Of a stretch of 64,000 bases of DNA, positions 20,763-30,471 are shown piece after piece. The notes beneath the pieces are model-generated. The model did not search any database. It was not told the origin of the DNA and was given only the letters and a program-made list of their open reading frames with translations. The DNA is taken from the NCBI RefSeq assembly GCF_019430885.1, contig NZ_JAHYBZ010000005.1, positions 62,001 through 126,000 on the forward strand. Direction: 5' to 3'. Within the stretch, counting starts at the first letter, position 1. Each line of letters begins with the position of its first letter. This DNA comes from Roseomonas alba (lineage in GTDB: Bacteria > Pseudomonadota > Alphaproteobacteria > Acetobacterales > Acetobacteraceae). Position numbers and translations under genes: made by a program.

Positions 20763-21632
20763 TCAATTCCCCCCGGCGCGCTGCGCGGCGATCGCCGCGA
20801 CGCGCTTCAGCAGCACGCCCGCCACCTTGGTGCGGTAGGCGATGGTGCCGCGCTTGTCGTTGATGGGCTTGCAGGCGGCGCGGCAGGCCTCCGCGGCCTT
20901 CTCCAGCGCCGCATCCTCCAACCGCGAGCCGATCAGCGCCTTCGCGGCGTCCTCGACCAGCAGCACGGTCGGCGCGACGGCACCGAGGCCGACCCGGGCC
21001 TCCTTCACCACACCGCCTTCCATGACGAGGTTCACGCCGAGCCCGACCACCGCGATGTCCATCTCGGTGCGCGGGATCATGCGCAGATAGGCGTCGCCCG
21101 ACCCCTTCGGCCGCTTGGGGAAGGTGAAGGAGACGACGATCTCCCCCGGCGTCAGGGTGGTGCGCCCAGGCCCGGCCGGAATGGCTTCGACCGGCACCTC
21201 CCGCCGCCCATTGGGACCCTGGATCGTCACGACGGCACCCGCGGCCACCATCGCGGGCACGCTGTCCCCGGCAGGCGAGGCATTGCACAGATTGCCGCCC
21301 GGCGAGGCGCGCCCCTGCACCTGCTTCGACCCGATCAGGTTGATCGCTTCCAGCACGCCGGGCCAGGCCTTGCCGAAGGTCGGGTGCTCGGCGAGCGTCG
21401 CGCCCGACACGGCGGCCCCGATCCGGAAGGCGCCGCCGCCCAGATCCTCGATCGCGGTCATATCCGCGATCTTCTTGATGTCGATGATGGTGCCCGGCTG
21501 CCGGACCCCTGCGCGCATCTGCACCAGCAGATCGGTGCCGCCCGCCAGGATGCTCGCTGCGCCGGATGCGGCCGCGAAGGCTTTCACCGCTTCGTCGAGC
21601 GTGCTTGGCGCCAGGTATCGGATCTCTGTCAT
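20763..21632 (-). CDS. FAD-binding subunit of a xanthine-dehydrogenase-family hydroxylase (CoxM-like)
   Basis: A 289-residue flavoprotein that passes electrons from the iron-sulfur subunit to an acceptor. ILAGGTDLLVQMRAG is the FAD-pyrophosphate motif and ASPGGNLCNASPAGDS is the second FAD motif. MTEIRYLAPSTLDEA at 21632 is the family N-terminus; an ATG four codons upstream (21644) is possible but has GAGGG directly against it. First gene of the operon, divergent from the HisD-type gene across 165 bases. Confidence 0.92.
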   Translation of the reverse strand: MTEIRYLAPSTLDEAVKAFAAASGAASILAGGTDLLVQMRAGVRQPGTIIDIKKIADMTAIEDLGGGAFRIGAAVSGATLAEHPTFGKAWPGVLEAINLIGSKQVQGRASPGGNLCNASPAGDSVPAMVAAGAVVTIQGPNGRREVPVEAIPAGPGRTTLTPGEIVVSFTFPKRPKGSGDAYLRMIPRTEMDIAVVGLGVNLVMEGGVVKEARVGLGAVAPTVLLVEDAAKALIGSRLEDAALEKAAEACRAACKPINDKRGTIAYRTKVAGVLLKRVAAIAAQRAGGN

Positions 21633-21797
21633 TCCTGCTTCCATCCCTCGCAGCCCGTCTTGCGGGCATGCCCTGCCGTCCGCGCCAGAGCGGGCCGGGA
21701 AAGGGAAGGCTAAGCCCGTCGCGGCGCGGGCGGAACCCCCCTGTTGACAATGTCCCGTGTGCGGGGCGACGCCTTGTGCCCGACACAGGAGGAAATC

Positions 21798-23105
21798 ATG
21801 GCCCGTCACCTGAAGCACAGCCGCGACGCCGAGGCGCGGGCCGAGGATGATGCGAAGGTCCGCGCGACGGTCGAGGGCATCCTCGCCGACATCGCCGCGC
21901 GCGGGGACGATGCGGTGCGCGAGCTGTCGATCCGCTTCGACAAGTGGGACCGCGCCGATTTCCGTCTGACCGATGCCGAGATCCGCAATTGCCTGTCCCA
22001 GCTCTCGGCGCGCGACCTCGACGACATCCGCTTCGCGCAGGAGCAGGTGCGGAACTTCGCCCAGCACCAGAAGGACGCGCTGCGCGACATCGAGGTCGAG
22101 ACCCTGCCCGGCGTGGTGCTCGGCCACAAGAACATCCCGGTGAATGCAGTCGGCTGTTACGTCCCCGGCGGCAAGTATCCGCTGCTCGCCTCGGCGCATA
22201 TGTCGGTGGTGACCGCGAAGGTGGCGGGTTGCCAGCGCATCATCACCTGCGCCCCGCCCTTCGAGGGCAAGCCCGCCCCCGCCATCGTCGCAGCGCAGCA
22301 TCTCGCGGGGGCGGATGTCATCTACTGCCTCGGCGGCATCCAGGCGGTGGGCGCGATGGCACTGGGCACCGCGACGATCGACCCGGTGGACATGCTGGTC
22401 GGGCCTGGCAACGCCTTCGTCGCCGAGGCCAAGCGGCAGCTCTATGGCCGTGTCGGCATCGACCTGTTTGCCGGCCCGACCGAGACGCTGGTCATCGCCG
22501 ATGAGACGGTCGACGGAGAACTCTGCGCGACCGACCTGCTGGGCCAGGCCGAACACGGCCCCAACTCCCCAGCCATCCTGCTGACCAACTCGGAGAAGCT
22601 CGCGCGCGAGACCATGGCCGAAATCGAGCGCCTGCTGACCATCCTGCCGACCGCCGCCGTCGCCCGGAAGGCCTGGGAGGACTACGGCGAGGTCATCGTC
22701 TGCGACAGCGAGGAGGAGATGGTCCGTGAGGCCGACCGCATTGCCTCGGAGCATGTGCAGGTGATGACGCGCGATCCGGACTACTTCCTCGCGAACATGA
22801 CCAACTACGGCGCGCTGTTCCTTGGCCCGCGGACCAATGTGTCCTTCGGCGACAAGGTGATCGGCACCAACCACACCCTGCCGACGAAGAAGGCCGCGCG
22901 CTACACGGGCGGGCTGTGGGTGGGCAAGTTCCTCAAGACCGTCACCTATCAGCGCGTGCTGACGGATGAAGCGTCGGCGATGATCGGGGAATACTGCTCG
23001 CGCCTGTGCATGCTGGAAGGCTTCGCCGGCCACGCCGAGCAAGCGAATATCCGCGTGCGCCGCTATGGCGGGCGCAACATTCCCTACGCGACCGCGGCGG
23101 ATTGA
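21798..23105 (+). CDS. Histidinol-dehydrogenase-family enzyme, probably catabolic (HpsN-like)
   Basis: A 435-residue zinc-dependent alcohol dehydrogenase of the HisD fold. The zinc ligands of HisD can be matched (Q and H in [11 protein letters not shown] in [11 protein letters not shown]-terminal H in FAGHAEQAN), as can the catalytic Glu-His pair in ASEHVQV. It is not in a his operon; the neighbours are an SDR and a crotonase, so a catabolic paralogue is more likely, such as 2,3-dihydroxypropane-1-sulfonate 3-dehydrogenase (HpsN) or a relative. Start at 21798 follows AGGAGGAAATC. Ends 4 bases before the SDR gene. Confidence 0.85.
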   Translation: MARHLKHSRDAEARAEDDAKVRATVEGILADIAARGDDAVRELSIRFDKWDRADFRLTDAEIRNCLSQLSARDLDDIRFAQEQVRNFAQHQKDALRDIEVETLPGVVLGHKNIPVNAVGCYVPGGKYPLLASAHMSVVTAKVAGCQRIITCAPPFEGKPAPAIVAAQHLAGADVIYCLGGIQAVGAMALGTATIDPVDMLVGPGNAFVAEAKRQLYGRVGIDLFAGPTETLVIADETVDGELCATDLLGQAEHGPNSPAILLTNSEKLARETMAEIERLLTILPTAAVARKAWEDYGEVIVCDSEEEMVREADRIASEHVQVMTRDPDYFLANMTNYGALFLGPRTNVSFGDKVIGTNHTLPTKKAARYTGGLWVGKFLKTVTYQRVLTDEASAMIGEYCSRLCMLEGFAGHAEQANIRVRRYGGRNIPYATAAD

Positions 23106-23109
23106 GGCC

Positions 23110-23874
23110 ATGCGTCTTCCGAAGACACCCAGCTTTCGCCTTGATGGCCGTCGCGCCCTGGTGACGGGCGCGGGGCGCGGCATCGGCCTGGCCGCCGCCG
23201 CCGCGCTGGCCGAGGCAGGCGCGTCGGTGACGCTCGCCGCGCGCACCGCGACGGAGGTGGAGGCCGCCGCCGATGCGATCCGCGACGCCGGCGGTGTCGC
23301 GGATGCGCTGGTGGTGGACCTGACGGACGTCGCGACGACCGAGCGCGCCATCGCCGGGGCCGAAGCCTTTGACGTGCTGGTGAACAATGCCGGCACCAAC
23401 CGCCCCAAGCCCTTCATGGACGTCACCCATGACGACTACGATGCGGTGATGAACCTCAATCTGCGCTCGGCCTTCTTCGTCGCCCAGGTGGTGACGAAGG
23501 GGCTGATCGCGGCCGGCAGGCCGGGCTCGATCATCAACATCTCCTCCCAGATGGGCCATGTCGGCGGGGCCAACCGCACCATCTACTGCGCGTCCAAATG
23601 GGGCATGGAGGGGATGACCAAGGCGATGGCAGTGGACCTTGCCGCGCATGGCATCCGGGTCAACACCATTTGCCCGACCTTCATTGAGACGCCGCTGACC
23701 CGCCCCTTTTTCGAGGATGCCGCCTTCAAGGCCAGCGTGTTGGCGAAGATCAAGCTGGGCCGGCTCGGCCAGGTCGAGGATCTGATGGGCGCGATCGTCT
23801 TCCTTGCCGGGGATGCCTCGGCGCTAATGACAGGATCGTCGATCGTCGTCGATGGCGGCTGGACCGCGGATTAG
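23110..23874 (+). CDS. Short-chain dehydrogenase/reductase (SDR), classical type
   Basis: A 254-residue NAD(P)-dependent oxidoreductase. TGAGRGIG (about residues 20-27) binds the cofactor, NNAG follows, the catalytic set is Ser in INISSQMGH with YCASK, and the C-terminal GSSIVVDGGW is typical. The start at 23110 is 4 bases after the HisD-type stop with GAGG close upstream. Probably acts on an alcohol or ketone intermediate of the same pathway; the substrate is not readable. Confidence 0.92.
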   Translation: MRLPKTPSFRLDGRRALVTGAGRGIGLAAAAALAEAGASVTLAARTATEVEAAADAIRDAGGVADALVVDLTDVATTERAIAGAEAFDVLVNNAGTNRPKPFMDVTHDDYDAVMNLNLRSAFFVAQVVTKGLIAAGRPGSIINISSQMGHVGGANRTIYCASKWGMEGMTKAMAVDLAAHGIRVNTICPTFIETPLTRPFFEDAAFKASVLAKIKLGRLGQVEDLMGAIVFLAGDASALMTGSSIVVDGGWTAD

Positions 23875-23885
23875 GGAGAGACACC

Positions 23886-24656
23886 ATGAAATACTGCACC
23901 GTGCAGGATGAAGGCCGCCTGCGCATCGTCACGCTGAACCGGCCCGAGGTGATGAACGCCCTGCACAGCGAGGCGCACCACGAACTGGAACAGGTCTGGG
24001 ACGACTTCGCGGCCAACCCCGAACTCTGGGTCGCCATCGTGACCGGGGCCGGGGACCGCGCCTTTTCGGCGGGCAATGACCTCAAGATCCAGGCGGCGGG
24101 CAAGCGCGGGCCCTCGGCGAAGACCGGATTTGCCGGGCTGACGCTGCGCTTCGACCTCGACAAGCCGGTCATCGCCGCGGTGAACGGTGTCGCGATGGGT
24201 GGCGGGTTCGAGATCGCGCTCGCCTGCGATATCGTCGTCGCGTCCGACAACGCCGTCTTCGCCCTGCCGGAGCCGCGTGTCGGCCTGATCGCCGGCGCCG
24301 GCGGCGTGCATCGCCTGCCGCGCATGATCGGGCAGAAGCAGGCGCTCGGCATGATCCTGACCGGCCGTCGCGTCGGCGCGGCCGAAGGCAAGGAACTGGG
24401 CTTCGTCAACGAGGTCGTGCCCCAGGGCCAGGTGCTGGAGGCGGCGAAGCGCTGGGCGGCGCTGATCCTCGAATGCTCACCGCTCGCCGTGCGCGCGTCG
24501 AAGCAGGCCGTCTATGCCGGCATGGACAAGCCAATCCTGCGTGAGGCGATCACCACCATCTACCCCGCCCAGCAGCGCAACCTGGAGAGCGAGGACTACA
24601 TCGAAGGCCCCAAGGCCTTCGCCGAGAAGCGCAAGCCGGCCTGGAAGAACCGCTAA
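23886..24656 (+). CDS. Enoyl-CoA hydratase/isomerase (crotonase) family protein
   Basis: A 256-residue crotonase. The oxyanion-hole segments are AFSAGNDLK and AMGGGFEIALACD; the EPRVGLIAGAGGVHRLPRMIG block contains the region where hydratases carry catalytic acids (E in LPEPRVG). GGGAGAGACACC-type purine-rich sequence precedes the start. Third gene of the HisD-SDR-crotonase operon. Ends convergent with the M81 peptidase gene, the two stop codons overlapping at 24653-24656. Suggests a CoA-thioester step in the pathway. Confidence 0.9.
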   Translation: MKYCTVQDEGRLRIVTLNRPEVMNALHSEAHHELEQVWDDFAANPELWVAIVTGAGDRAFSAGNDLKIQAAGKRGPSAKTGFAGLTLRFDLDKPVIAAVNGVAMGGGFEIALACDIVVASDNAVFALPEPRVGLIAGAGGVHRLPRMIGQKQALGMILTGRRVGAAEGKELGFVNEVVPQGQVLEAAKRWAALILECSPLAVRASKQAVYAGMDKPILREAITTIYPAQQRNLESEDYIEGPKAFAEKRKPAWKNR

Positions 24657-26134
24657 TCCTTCGGCCCGCCATAGGGGTAGTAGTCGGTGATGCGCAGGTG
24701 CTCGTAGGGCAGCGCTTCGAGCCGGACGGTGCCGAGGAAGGGCTCGTCCGGCTCCACCAGCAGGATGGTCGGCGCGAAGCCGCTGTCGTCGAAGCCGCGG
24801 CGGAAATGCACGCGCGACTTGATGGCGATGACATCGTAGTCGGCCGGTGACAGGCCGAGGCCCCACAGCTCCTGCGGCTCGATGATCTGCACGAGGAAAG
24901 GGCTGAGCACGACGACATTGCCATCCCCGAAGCGGATGGCGATCCAGTCCTGGCCCTTGCCCTTGGCGCGCGCTGTGGTGGCATCCGCGATCAGCAGCAC
25001 CTCGCCGGCGATGCGCACGGCCTCGCCGGCCGAGGGATCGACGCGGCCGCCGATCTCGACTTCCACGGCATCGCCCGGCTTGGCGCCGGCCAGCGCGGCG
25101 ATCGCCTCGGGTGCCGCGATGGTCGCGATCAGCGTGCGCGACAGACCCTGGGCCATGATCTCCCGCAGCAGCCAGGTGGCGTAGCCGGACCGGTCGCTGT
25201 GATCGGCCAGCACCACCGGCGAACGGCCCTCGGCCACGGCCTGCTTCGCCAGCGTCACACCGGCGCCGATCCGGTGCACCGTGGCACTCGCCACCAGTTC
25301 GGCGCGGCGGCGCCAGGCCCAGCGGGCCATGTCCTCGGCGACGCGCTCGGCCAGCTCCAGCTTGTCGTTGGCGATCACCTGGAAGGTCATGCCGGCATCC
25401 GGCACGTCGCTCCAGGGGAAGCCGAAATAGACGTTCACGAAGAGGTCCGGCTCCCGCGCCTCCCACACCAGCGCGCGCTGGATCAGGTCGGACCAGGGCG
25501 GGGCGCCGGTCCATTGCAGGACGGTCGGCGTCAGGATCGGCAGCTTGCGCGTCACGCGCGTAGGGCGATAGTCGCCACGGATGGCGCGCACCAGCATGCG
25601 CGCCGCCCGCTGCCCCTGCAGATGCATGTCGTAATGCGGGAAGTACTTCACCGCGAAGGCGAAGTCGGCATGGCGGAGGAATGCCTCATCCTCATTGCCA
25701 TGCGGGTCGAAGGTCCCGGCGATGGGCACCCGCGGACCCACAACGGCCCGTACGCGCTTCGCGATCTCCGCTTCCGGCCGCGGCACACCGCGCACGCCCA
25801 TCGCCCCGTGCAGGGCCAGATAGACGCCGTCGAACGGCCCCTGCGCCTTCAGTTCCTCGATCTGGCGCCCGACGAAACGCTCGAAGGCCTCGTTGGTGAT
25901 CCAGCCGGACCCCGTCCCGGTCTTCGGCCAGAGCGGGGATTCGATCCCGACCAACTCGACGCCGTCGAATTCGCGCGCCACCTGCACGAAGCCGCCCATA
26001 TACCCCTTCGGGTCGGTCGCCAGCAGCGCCTCCCCGGATGCCGGCGAGCCGGGATAGCGGAAGTCGTCCTCCGTCGTGTCGAAGGGCAGGAAGGTGACGG
26101 TCTCGTGCGCGAATTGCAGGACGGCGATGCGCAT
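24653..26134 (-). CDS. M81 family metallopeptidase (MlrC-like)
   Basis: A 493-residue protein of the MlrC family, whose founding member degrades the linear microcystin tetrapeptide. Putative metal-ligand motifs are FDPHGNEDE and YFPHYDMH, with the N-terminal LQFAHETVTFLP and LHGAMGVRG typical of the family. Most homologues in soil bacteria sit in uptake operons and have no known substrate. The start at 26134 is one base after the stop of the DadA-like gene, so the two are co-transcribed. Confidence 0.88.
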   Translation of the reverse strand: MRIAVLQFAHETVTFLPFDTTEDDFRYPGSPASGEALLATDPKGYMGGFVQVAREFDGVELVGIESPLWPKTGTGSGWITNEAFERFVGRQIEELKAQGPFDGVYLALHGAMGVRGVPRPEAEIAKRVRAVVGPRVPIAGTFDPHGNEDEAFLRHADFAFAVKYFPHYDMHLQGQRAARMLVRAIRGDYRPTRVTRKLPILTPTVLQWTGAPPWSDLIQRALVWEAREPDLFVNVYFGFPWSDVPDAGMTFQVIANDKLELAERVAEDMARWAWRRRAELVASATVHRIGAGVTLAKQAVAEGRSPVVLADHSDRSGYATWLLREIMAQGLSRTLIATIAAPEAIAALAGAKPGDAVEVEIGGRVDPSAGEAVRIAGEVLLIADATTARAKGKGQDWIAIRFGDGNVVVLSPFLVQIIEPQELWGLGLSPADYDVIAIKSRVHFRRGFDDSGFAPTILLVEPDEPFLGTVRLEALPYEHLRITDYYPYGGPKD

Positions 26135-26135
26135 C

Positions 26136-27377
26136 TCAGAACCGGTCGGCGCGGTAGGGCGTCGGATCGATGAAGGGCGTCTCGCCATCCATCATCTCGG
26201 CGAGCAAGCGCCCCGTGGTCGGTCCCAGCGTGAAGCCCTGATGCGCATGGCCGAAGGCACACCAGATGCCCTCCTGCTTCGGCAGCTTCCCGATGATCGG
26301 CAGCATGTCCGGCGTGCAGGGCCGCACGCCCATCCAGGGCTCGCGCTCCACCGCATCGCCCAGCGGCAGCAGGGTGCGCGCGACGGGTTCGGCGCGGGCG
26401 AGCTGCACCGGCGTCGGCGCCTCGTCGATGCCGGCGAATTCCGCGCCCGTGGTCAGCCGCACGCCGGCACGCATCGGCGCCAGCAGGAAGGCGCTCTCGG
26501 TGTCAAGGATCGGCCGGTTCAGCACCGCATTGCCCTGCAGCGCGAAATGCTTGTGGTAGCCGCGCTTGCCGAAGGTCGGCGGATCGTATCCCAGCGGCTT
26601 CGTCACCTTGTTCGCGAAGGCGCCAAGCGCGACGACGACCTGCTCGGCCTCGGCCGGCCCGTCGCTAGTCTGCACCTGCCAGCCCTTGCCCGAGCGCGTC
26701 AGGGAGGCCGCGTCGCCGATCACGAAGCGCCCGCCGGCTTCCTCGAAGCGCCGCGCATAGGACATCACCAGCCCATGCGGGTCACTGACCGACACCGGAT
26801 CGGTCCAATGGATGGCGCCATAGCGCGTCTTCAGCAGTGACGGCTCCGCCGCTGCGAGCGCCGCACCGTCCATCGTCGCGAAGTTCACGCCATGCAGGCG
26901 CTTGCCTTCCTCGGCCTGCGCCAATGCCGTGTTGAAGCTCGCCTCGTCAGAGAACATCCGGATCCAGCCGATCGGCCGCAGCAGCGGCATCGCGTCCGTG
27001 CCGCGCGCGATGGCGTAGTGCTCGTCGAGGCAGGTCTCGATCAGCTTCGCATAAGCCTCGGCGATGGCCGCATAGCGCTTCGGCTCGGAATTCCACCAGT
27101 AGCGCAACAGCGGCGTCGCCAGCCCCGGCAGCGCGCCCCAATGGTAATAGGCGTCGATCGACTTGTTGCGCGCGATGCGCAGGATCTCCGCCATGTCGCG
27201 CGGGAAGGGGTGCGGGTGCACCGCCTCCCGCTGGATCAGCCCGCCATTGCCGAAGGATGCGCCGAGGCCGGGTTCCTGCCGGTCCACCAGCAGCACGTCA
27301 TGGCCGCGCCGGCGCAGATGCAGCGCCACCGAGACCCCGACCATGCCTGCACCCAGAACAATTACCGAAGAAGGCAT
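26136..27377 (-). CDS. FAD-dependent D-amino-acid dehydrogenase-like protein (DadA family)
   Basis: A 413-residue DAO-family flavoprotein. VIVLGAGMVGVSVALHLRRRG at residues 5-25 binds FAD, SFGNGGLIQ follows as in DadA, and the C-terminus has GVRPCTPDMLPIIG and GHAHQGFTLGPTTG. Such enzymes oxidise D-amino acids or related amines to keto acids and pass electrons to the respiratory chain. The start at 27377 gives the motif directly at the N-terminus; the frame to 27470 adds no family sequence. Paired with an M81 peptidase gene 1 base downstream. Confidence 0.88.
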   Translation of the reverse strand: MPSSVIVLGAGMVGVSVALHLRRRGHDVLLVDRQEPGLGASFGNGGLIQREAVHPHPFPRDMAEILRIARNKSIDAYYHWGALPGLATPLLRYWWNSEPKRYAAIAEAYAKLIETCLDEHYAIARGTDAMPLLRPIGWIRMFSDEASFNTALAQAEEGKRLHGVNFATMDGAALAAAEPSLLKTRYGAIHWTDPVSVSDPHGLVMSYARRFEEAGGRFVIGDAASLTRSGKGWQVQTSDGPAEAEQVVVALGAFANKVTKPLGYDPPTFGKRGYHKHFALQGNAVLNRPILDTESAFLLAPMRAGVRLTTGAEFAGIDEAPTPVQLARAEPVARTLLPLGDAVEREPWMGVRPCTPDMLPIIGKLPKQEGIWCAFGHAHQGFTLGPTTGRLLAEMMDGETPFIDPTPYRADRF

Positions 27378-27846
27378 GTCGCCAGGATCCCCATGTAAGA
27401 CGACGCGCATTCTAGTCGCACGGCGTAGCATGGCGAGAGGGTGGTGCGGGTTGATGCACGCTTTCCGCAAGGGATTGCCTATGCGGTGGGCAGGTGCTGA
27501 CGGTCACCATCGCTGTCGGAGGGGCGTTGCCGATCCAAGCCACCTCGGCAAAGGCCGGAGGGCCTTTGCAGGCCTCCGCTTGGCACTGTGCGCGACGGAC
27601 AGAATGGTGCCGAAGCGCGCTCCTACGCCGGAGACGCGCTTGGCCGGGAAGGCACGCCTGCCATGTCCGAATACCGAAAAAATTGCGGTCCAGGGGCTCC
27701 TAGCCCCTGGCGGGGTGCTTCGGAGGGGCGGAGCCCCTCCGATCGCCATCCGCACCGAACCGCGTCCGTCCTCACAAAGACCGTTGGTCCAAAGGCATCC
27801 CGTGACGGACCGCGGTCTGGGAAAGGAAAACGCCTCGCCGCTCGCC
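27378..27846. repeat. Intergenic repeat locus R2 (hairpins A and B plus an extra palindrome)
   Basis: A 469-base gap between two minus-strand genes with no credible gene. Hairpin A (27548-27569) has arms GCAAAGGCC/GGCCTTTGC. The following about 85 bases, up to GCGCTTGG near 27640, match the same position in loci R1 and R7. CCAGGGGCT/AGCCCCTGG (27690-27710) and hairpin B CGGAGGGGC/GCCCCTCCG (27721-27741) close the unit. A small open frame here is composed of the repeat. Confidence 0.75.
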
Positions 27847-29244
27847 TCAACCGCCCTTCATCTTCGCGACGGTCGCTTCCAGCGCCTTGTCCAGCACCTC
27901 GATCAGCGTGTCGCATTCCGACCTGGTGATCACCAACGGCGGCGACAGCACGATGGTGTTGGAATGCCGCACCCCGCCGCCCGACCGCCCGACGATTACG
28001 CCGTTGGCCTTGCAGAAATCCACCACACCCTGCACCAGCGCGCCGTCGAGCTGCACCTTGCTCTCCCGGTCTGTCACCAGCTCGATCCCGATCAGCAGCC
28101 CCTTGCCGCGGACGTCGCCGGTGATGCCGTGGCGGAACAGCCGGTCCTTGAAGCCGTCCATCAGGTAGGCACCCATGGTCGCGGCGCGCTCCGGCAGCCT
28201 CTCCTCCAGCATGATCTCGATGTTGCGCACCGCGACGGCGGCCGCCACCGGATGCCCGCCATAGGTGTTCACCTGCATCACCTGGCGCGCTTCCGCGACC
28301 TCGCCGAGGAAGCTCTCGAACACCCTGTCCTTCACCACGGTCGCGGCGATGGGCAGGTACGCGGACACGATGCCCTTGGCGATCGCCATGATGTCCGGGC
28401 TGATGCCGTAATGCTGGTGGGCGAACATCTTGCCGGTGCGGCCGAAGCCGTTGATCACCTCATCGACATGCAGCAGCACGTCGTATTTGCGGCACAGGCT
28501 CTCGACATAGGGCAGGTACTCGTCGGGCGGCACCGCGACGCCGACCGCGGACATGATCGGCTCGACCACGATCTCGGCGATAGTCTGCGGCCCTTCGGCG
28601 AGGATCGTCGTCTCGATCAGCTTCGCGCAGGCCATGCCGCAACTGCCGGATTCGAGGCCGAGCGGGCAGCGGTAGCAGGTCGGCGCCGGCACATGGATGA
28701 AGGACCCGTCATAGGGTTCGAACTTCGTCTTGCGCTCGCCCATCCCGCCCGCGGCGAGCGTCGCGAGCGACGTGCCGTGATAGGCGTATTGGCGCGAGAT
28801 CGACTTGAAGCGGAAATCCTTGGGGAATTCCTGCTTCGCGTATTGGCGCGCAACCTTGAAGCCCGCCTCGTTCGCCTCGGTGCCGGAATTCACGAAATAG
28901 GTGTGGTAGCCGCCGCCCATCAAGGCGCCAATCTGCTCGCCGAGCCGCGCCGCCGGCAGGTTCATCGCCGTATGCGGGTAGTAGGACATCTGCTGCATCT
29001 GCTCGGCCGCAATCTCGGCGAGCTCGGTGCGGCCATAGCCGATGTTCACGCACCACAGCCCCGCCATGGCGTCGAGGTAGGTGGTGCCATCCGCATCCAC
29101 GATGGTCGAACCCTGCGCGCCGGTGACGACCATCTGCGACTTCTCGAGCGCGCGGTGCTGCACGATCGGGTGCATGACGTTCGCCAGATCCTGCGCGACG
29201 ACGCGCTTGCGCTCCTCGGGATCGGGCTGGTTGGTCAGGGACAT
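27847..29244 (-). CDS. Class III (omega) aminotransferase with a cysteine-rich insert
   Basis: A 465-residue PLP enzyme. HVDEVINGFGRTG supplies the PLP-ring aspartate and AIAKGIVSAYLP the Schiff-base lysine. SGTEANE and AYHGTS bind the phosphate. A segment near residues 187-204 (CYRCPLGLESGSCGMAC) has four cysteines, similar to what I recall of taurine:pyruvate aminotransferases, but beta-alanine or other omega-amino substrates are equally possible. The start at 29244 gives MSLTNQPDPEER; the frame to 29385 has no support. Divergent from the Bug receptor gene at 29495. Confidence 0.87.
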   Translation of the reverse strand: MSLTNQPDPEERKRVVAQDLANVMHPIVQHRALEKSQMVVTGAQGSTIVDADGTTYLDAMAGLWCVNIGYGRTELAEIAAEQMQQMSYYPHTAMNLPAARLGEQIGALMGGGYHTYFVNSGTEANEAGFKVARQYAKQEFPKDFRFKSISRQYAYHGTSLATLAAGGMGERKTKFEPYDGSFIHVPAPTCYRCPLGLESGSCGMACAKLIETTILAEGPQTIAEIVVEPIMSAVGVAVPPDEYLPYVESLCRKYDVLLHVDEVINGFGRTGKMFAHQHYGISPDIMAIAKGIVSAYLPIAATVVKDRVFESFLGEVAEARQVMQVNTYGGHPVAAAVAVRNIEIMLEERLPERAATMGAYLMDGFKDRLFRHGITGDVRGKGLLIGIELVTDRESKVQLDGALVQGVVDFCKANGVIVGRSGGGVRHSNTIVLSPPLVITRSECDTLIEVLDKALEATVAKMKGG

Positions 29245-29494
29245 GGCGGGCACCTCGCGGCTGCTGGGAGACAATGGGGAGCGGACGTTTCCCGCCAATC
29301 GTCGCGCGGGACGGCCGCGGAGGAAAGGGCCAAGGCACAGATGCGATTCCTTCGCAACTTCCTGCGCCGGACCCCATTCCCCCACCGCCGATGCCAGTCT
29401 AGGCTCCGCCCCGACGCGCCGCCGGCAGTGAACGATCGGACGGGCGCATCGGGACAGCCTTCGTCACGGCCCATCGCAGAGGAGACCCGACTCG

Positions 29495-30460
29495 ATGAGC
29501 CTTTACGCGACCCGTCGCGGCCTGCTGGGCGCCGGTCTGGTGCTGGCCACAGCCCGTGCCGCGCATGCGCAGGCCTTCCCCACCCGACCCATCCGGCTCG
29601 TCGTGCCCTTCGCGCCGGGCGGTGGAGTCGATGCGGTGGCGCGCATCCTGGCCGAACCGCTCGGCGCCCTGCTCGGCCAGCCCGTGGTGGTCGAGAACCG
29701 CGCCGGCGCCGGCGGGGCGATCGGGGTGGATGCCGTCGCGAAGTCGCCACCCGATGGCTATGCGCTGTCCATGGTCAGCCCGGGCAACATGACGGCCGGA
29801 CCGGTCGTGCGGCCGACACCCTATGACCCGCTCGCGCTCGGCTTCGTGTCGATGGTCACGCGCAGCCCGCTGCTGCTGGTCTGCCGCAACGGCATCGCGG
29901 CGCAGAACCTCGCGGAATTCGTCGCCCTGGTGAAGCGCGAGCCGGACGCGATCCGCTTCGCCTCCGGCGGCGTGGGCACTGGCACGCATCTCGCCGGCGA
30001 GTTGATGAATCTCCGCCTCGGCACGCGCATGGTGCATGTGCCCTATCGCGGCACGGGGCCGGCGCTGACCGACCTCGTCGCCGGCAATGTCGACATCTTC
30101 TTCTCCGACGCCTCGGCCTGGCCGATGGTGCAGCAGGGCCAGCTCCGGCTGCTCGCCGTCAGCTCCGCCGCGCGCTGGGCGACCTCGCCCGACACGCCGT
30201 CGGTCGGCAGCCAGGTGCCCGATTTCGACATCTCCAACTGGTACGGCATCATCGCCCCGCCCGGCACGCCGGATCCCATCCGCGCGAAGCTGGCCGAGGA
30301 GATCGCGAAGGTGCTCGCCCGGCCCGAGATCGTCACCGTGCTGAACCGCATCGGCTTCGACGCGGCGCCCATGCCGCCCGCCGCCTTCGCGGCCTTCGTG
30401 CGGACCGAACTCGAAACCTGGCGGGCTGTTGTCCAGGCCGCCAACATCCGCGCCGACTGA
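29495..30460 (+). CDS. Bug-family (TctC-like) extracytoplasmic solute receptor
   Basis: A 321-residue periplasmic receptor. The leader ARAAHAQ ends near residue 26, followed by [19 protein letters not shown], the classic Bug N-terminus. [13 protein letters not shown] and [11 protein letters not shown] are conserved lobes. It lies 11 bases before hyuA, so it is probably the receptor for a compound processed by the hydantoinase. No TctAB partner is in the window. Confidence 0.92.
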   Translation: MSLYATRRGLLGAGLVLATARAAHAQAFPTRPIRLVVPFAPGGGVDAVARILAEPLGALLGQPVVVENRAGAGGAIGVDAVAKSPPDGYALSMVSPGNMTAGPVVRPTPYDPLALGFVSMVTRSPLLLVCRNGIAAQNLAEFVALVKREPDAIRFASGGVGTGTHLAGELMNLRLGTRMVHVPYRGTGPALTDLVAGNVDIFFSDASAWPMVQQGQLRLLAVSSAARWATSPDTPSVGSQVPDFDISNWYGIIAPPGTPDPIRAKLAEEIAKVLARPEIVTVLNRIGFDAAPMPPAAFAAFVRTELETWRAVVQAANIRAD

Positions 30461-30471
30461 AACAGGAATCC

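Noticed and set aside
21798..23105. Biosynthetic histidinol dehydrogenase (hisD of the his pathway)
   Set aside because: No other his genes are near and the operon partners are an SDR and a crotonase; a catabolic paralogue fits better, though it is not excluded.
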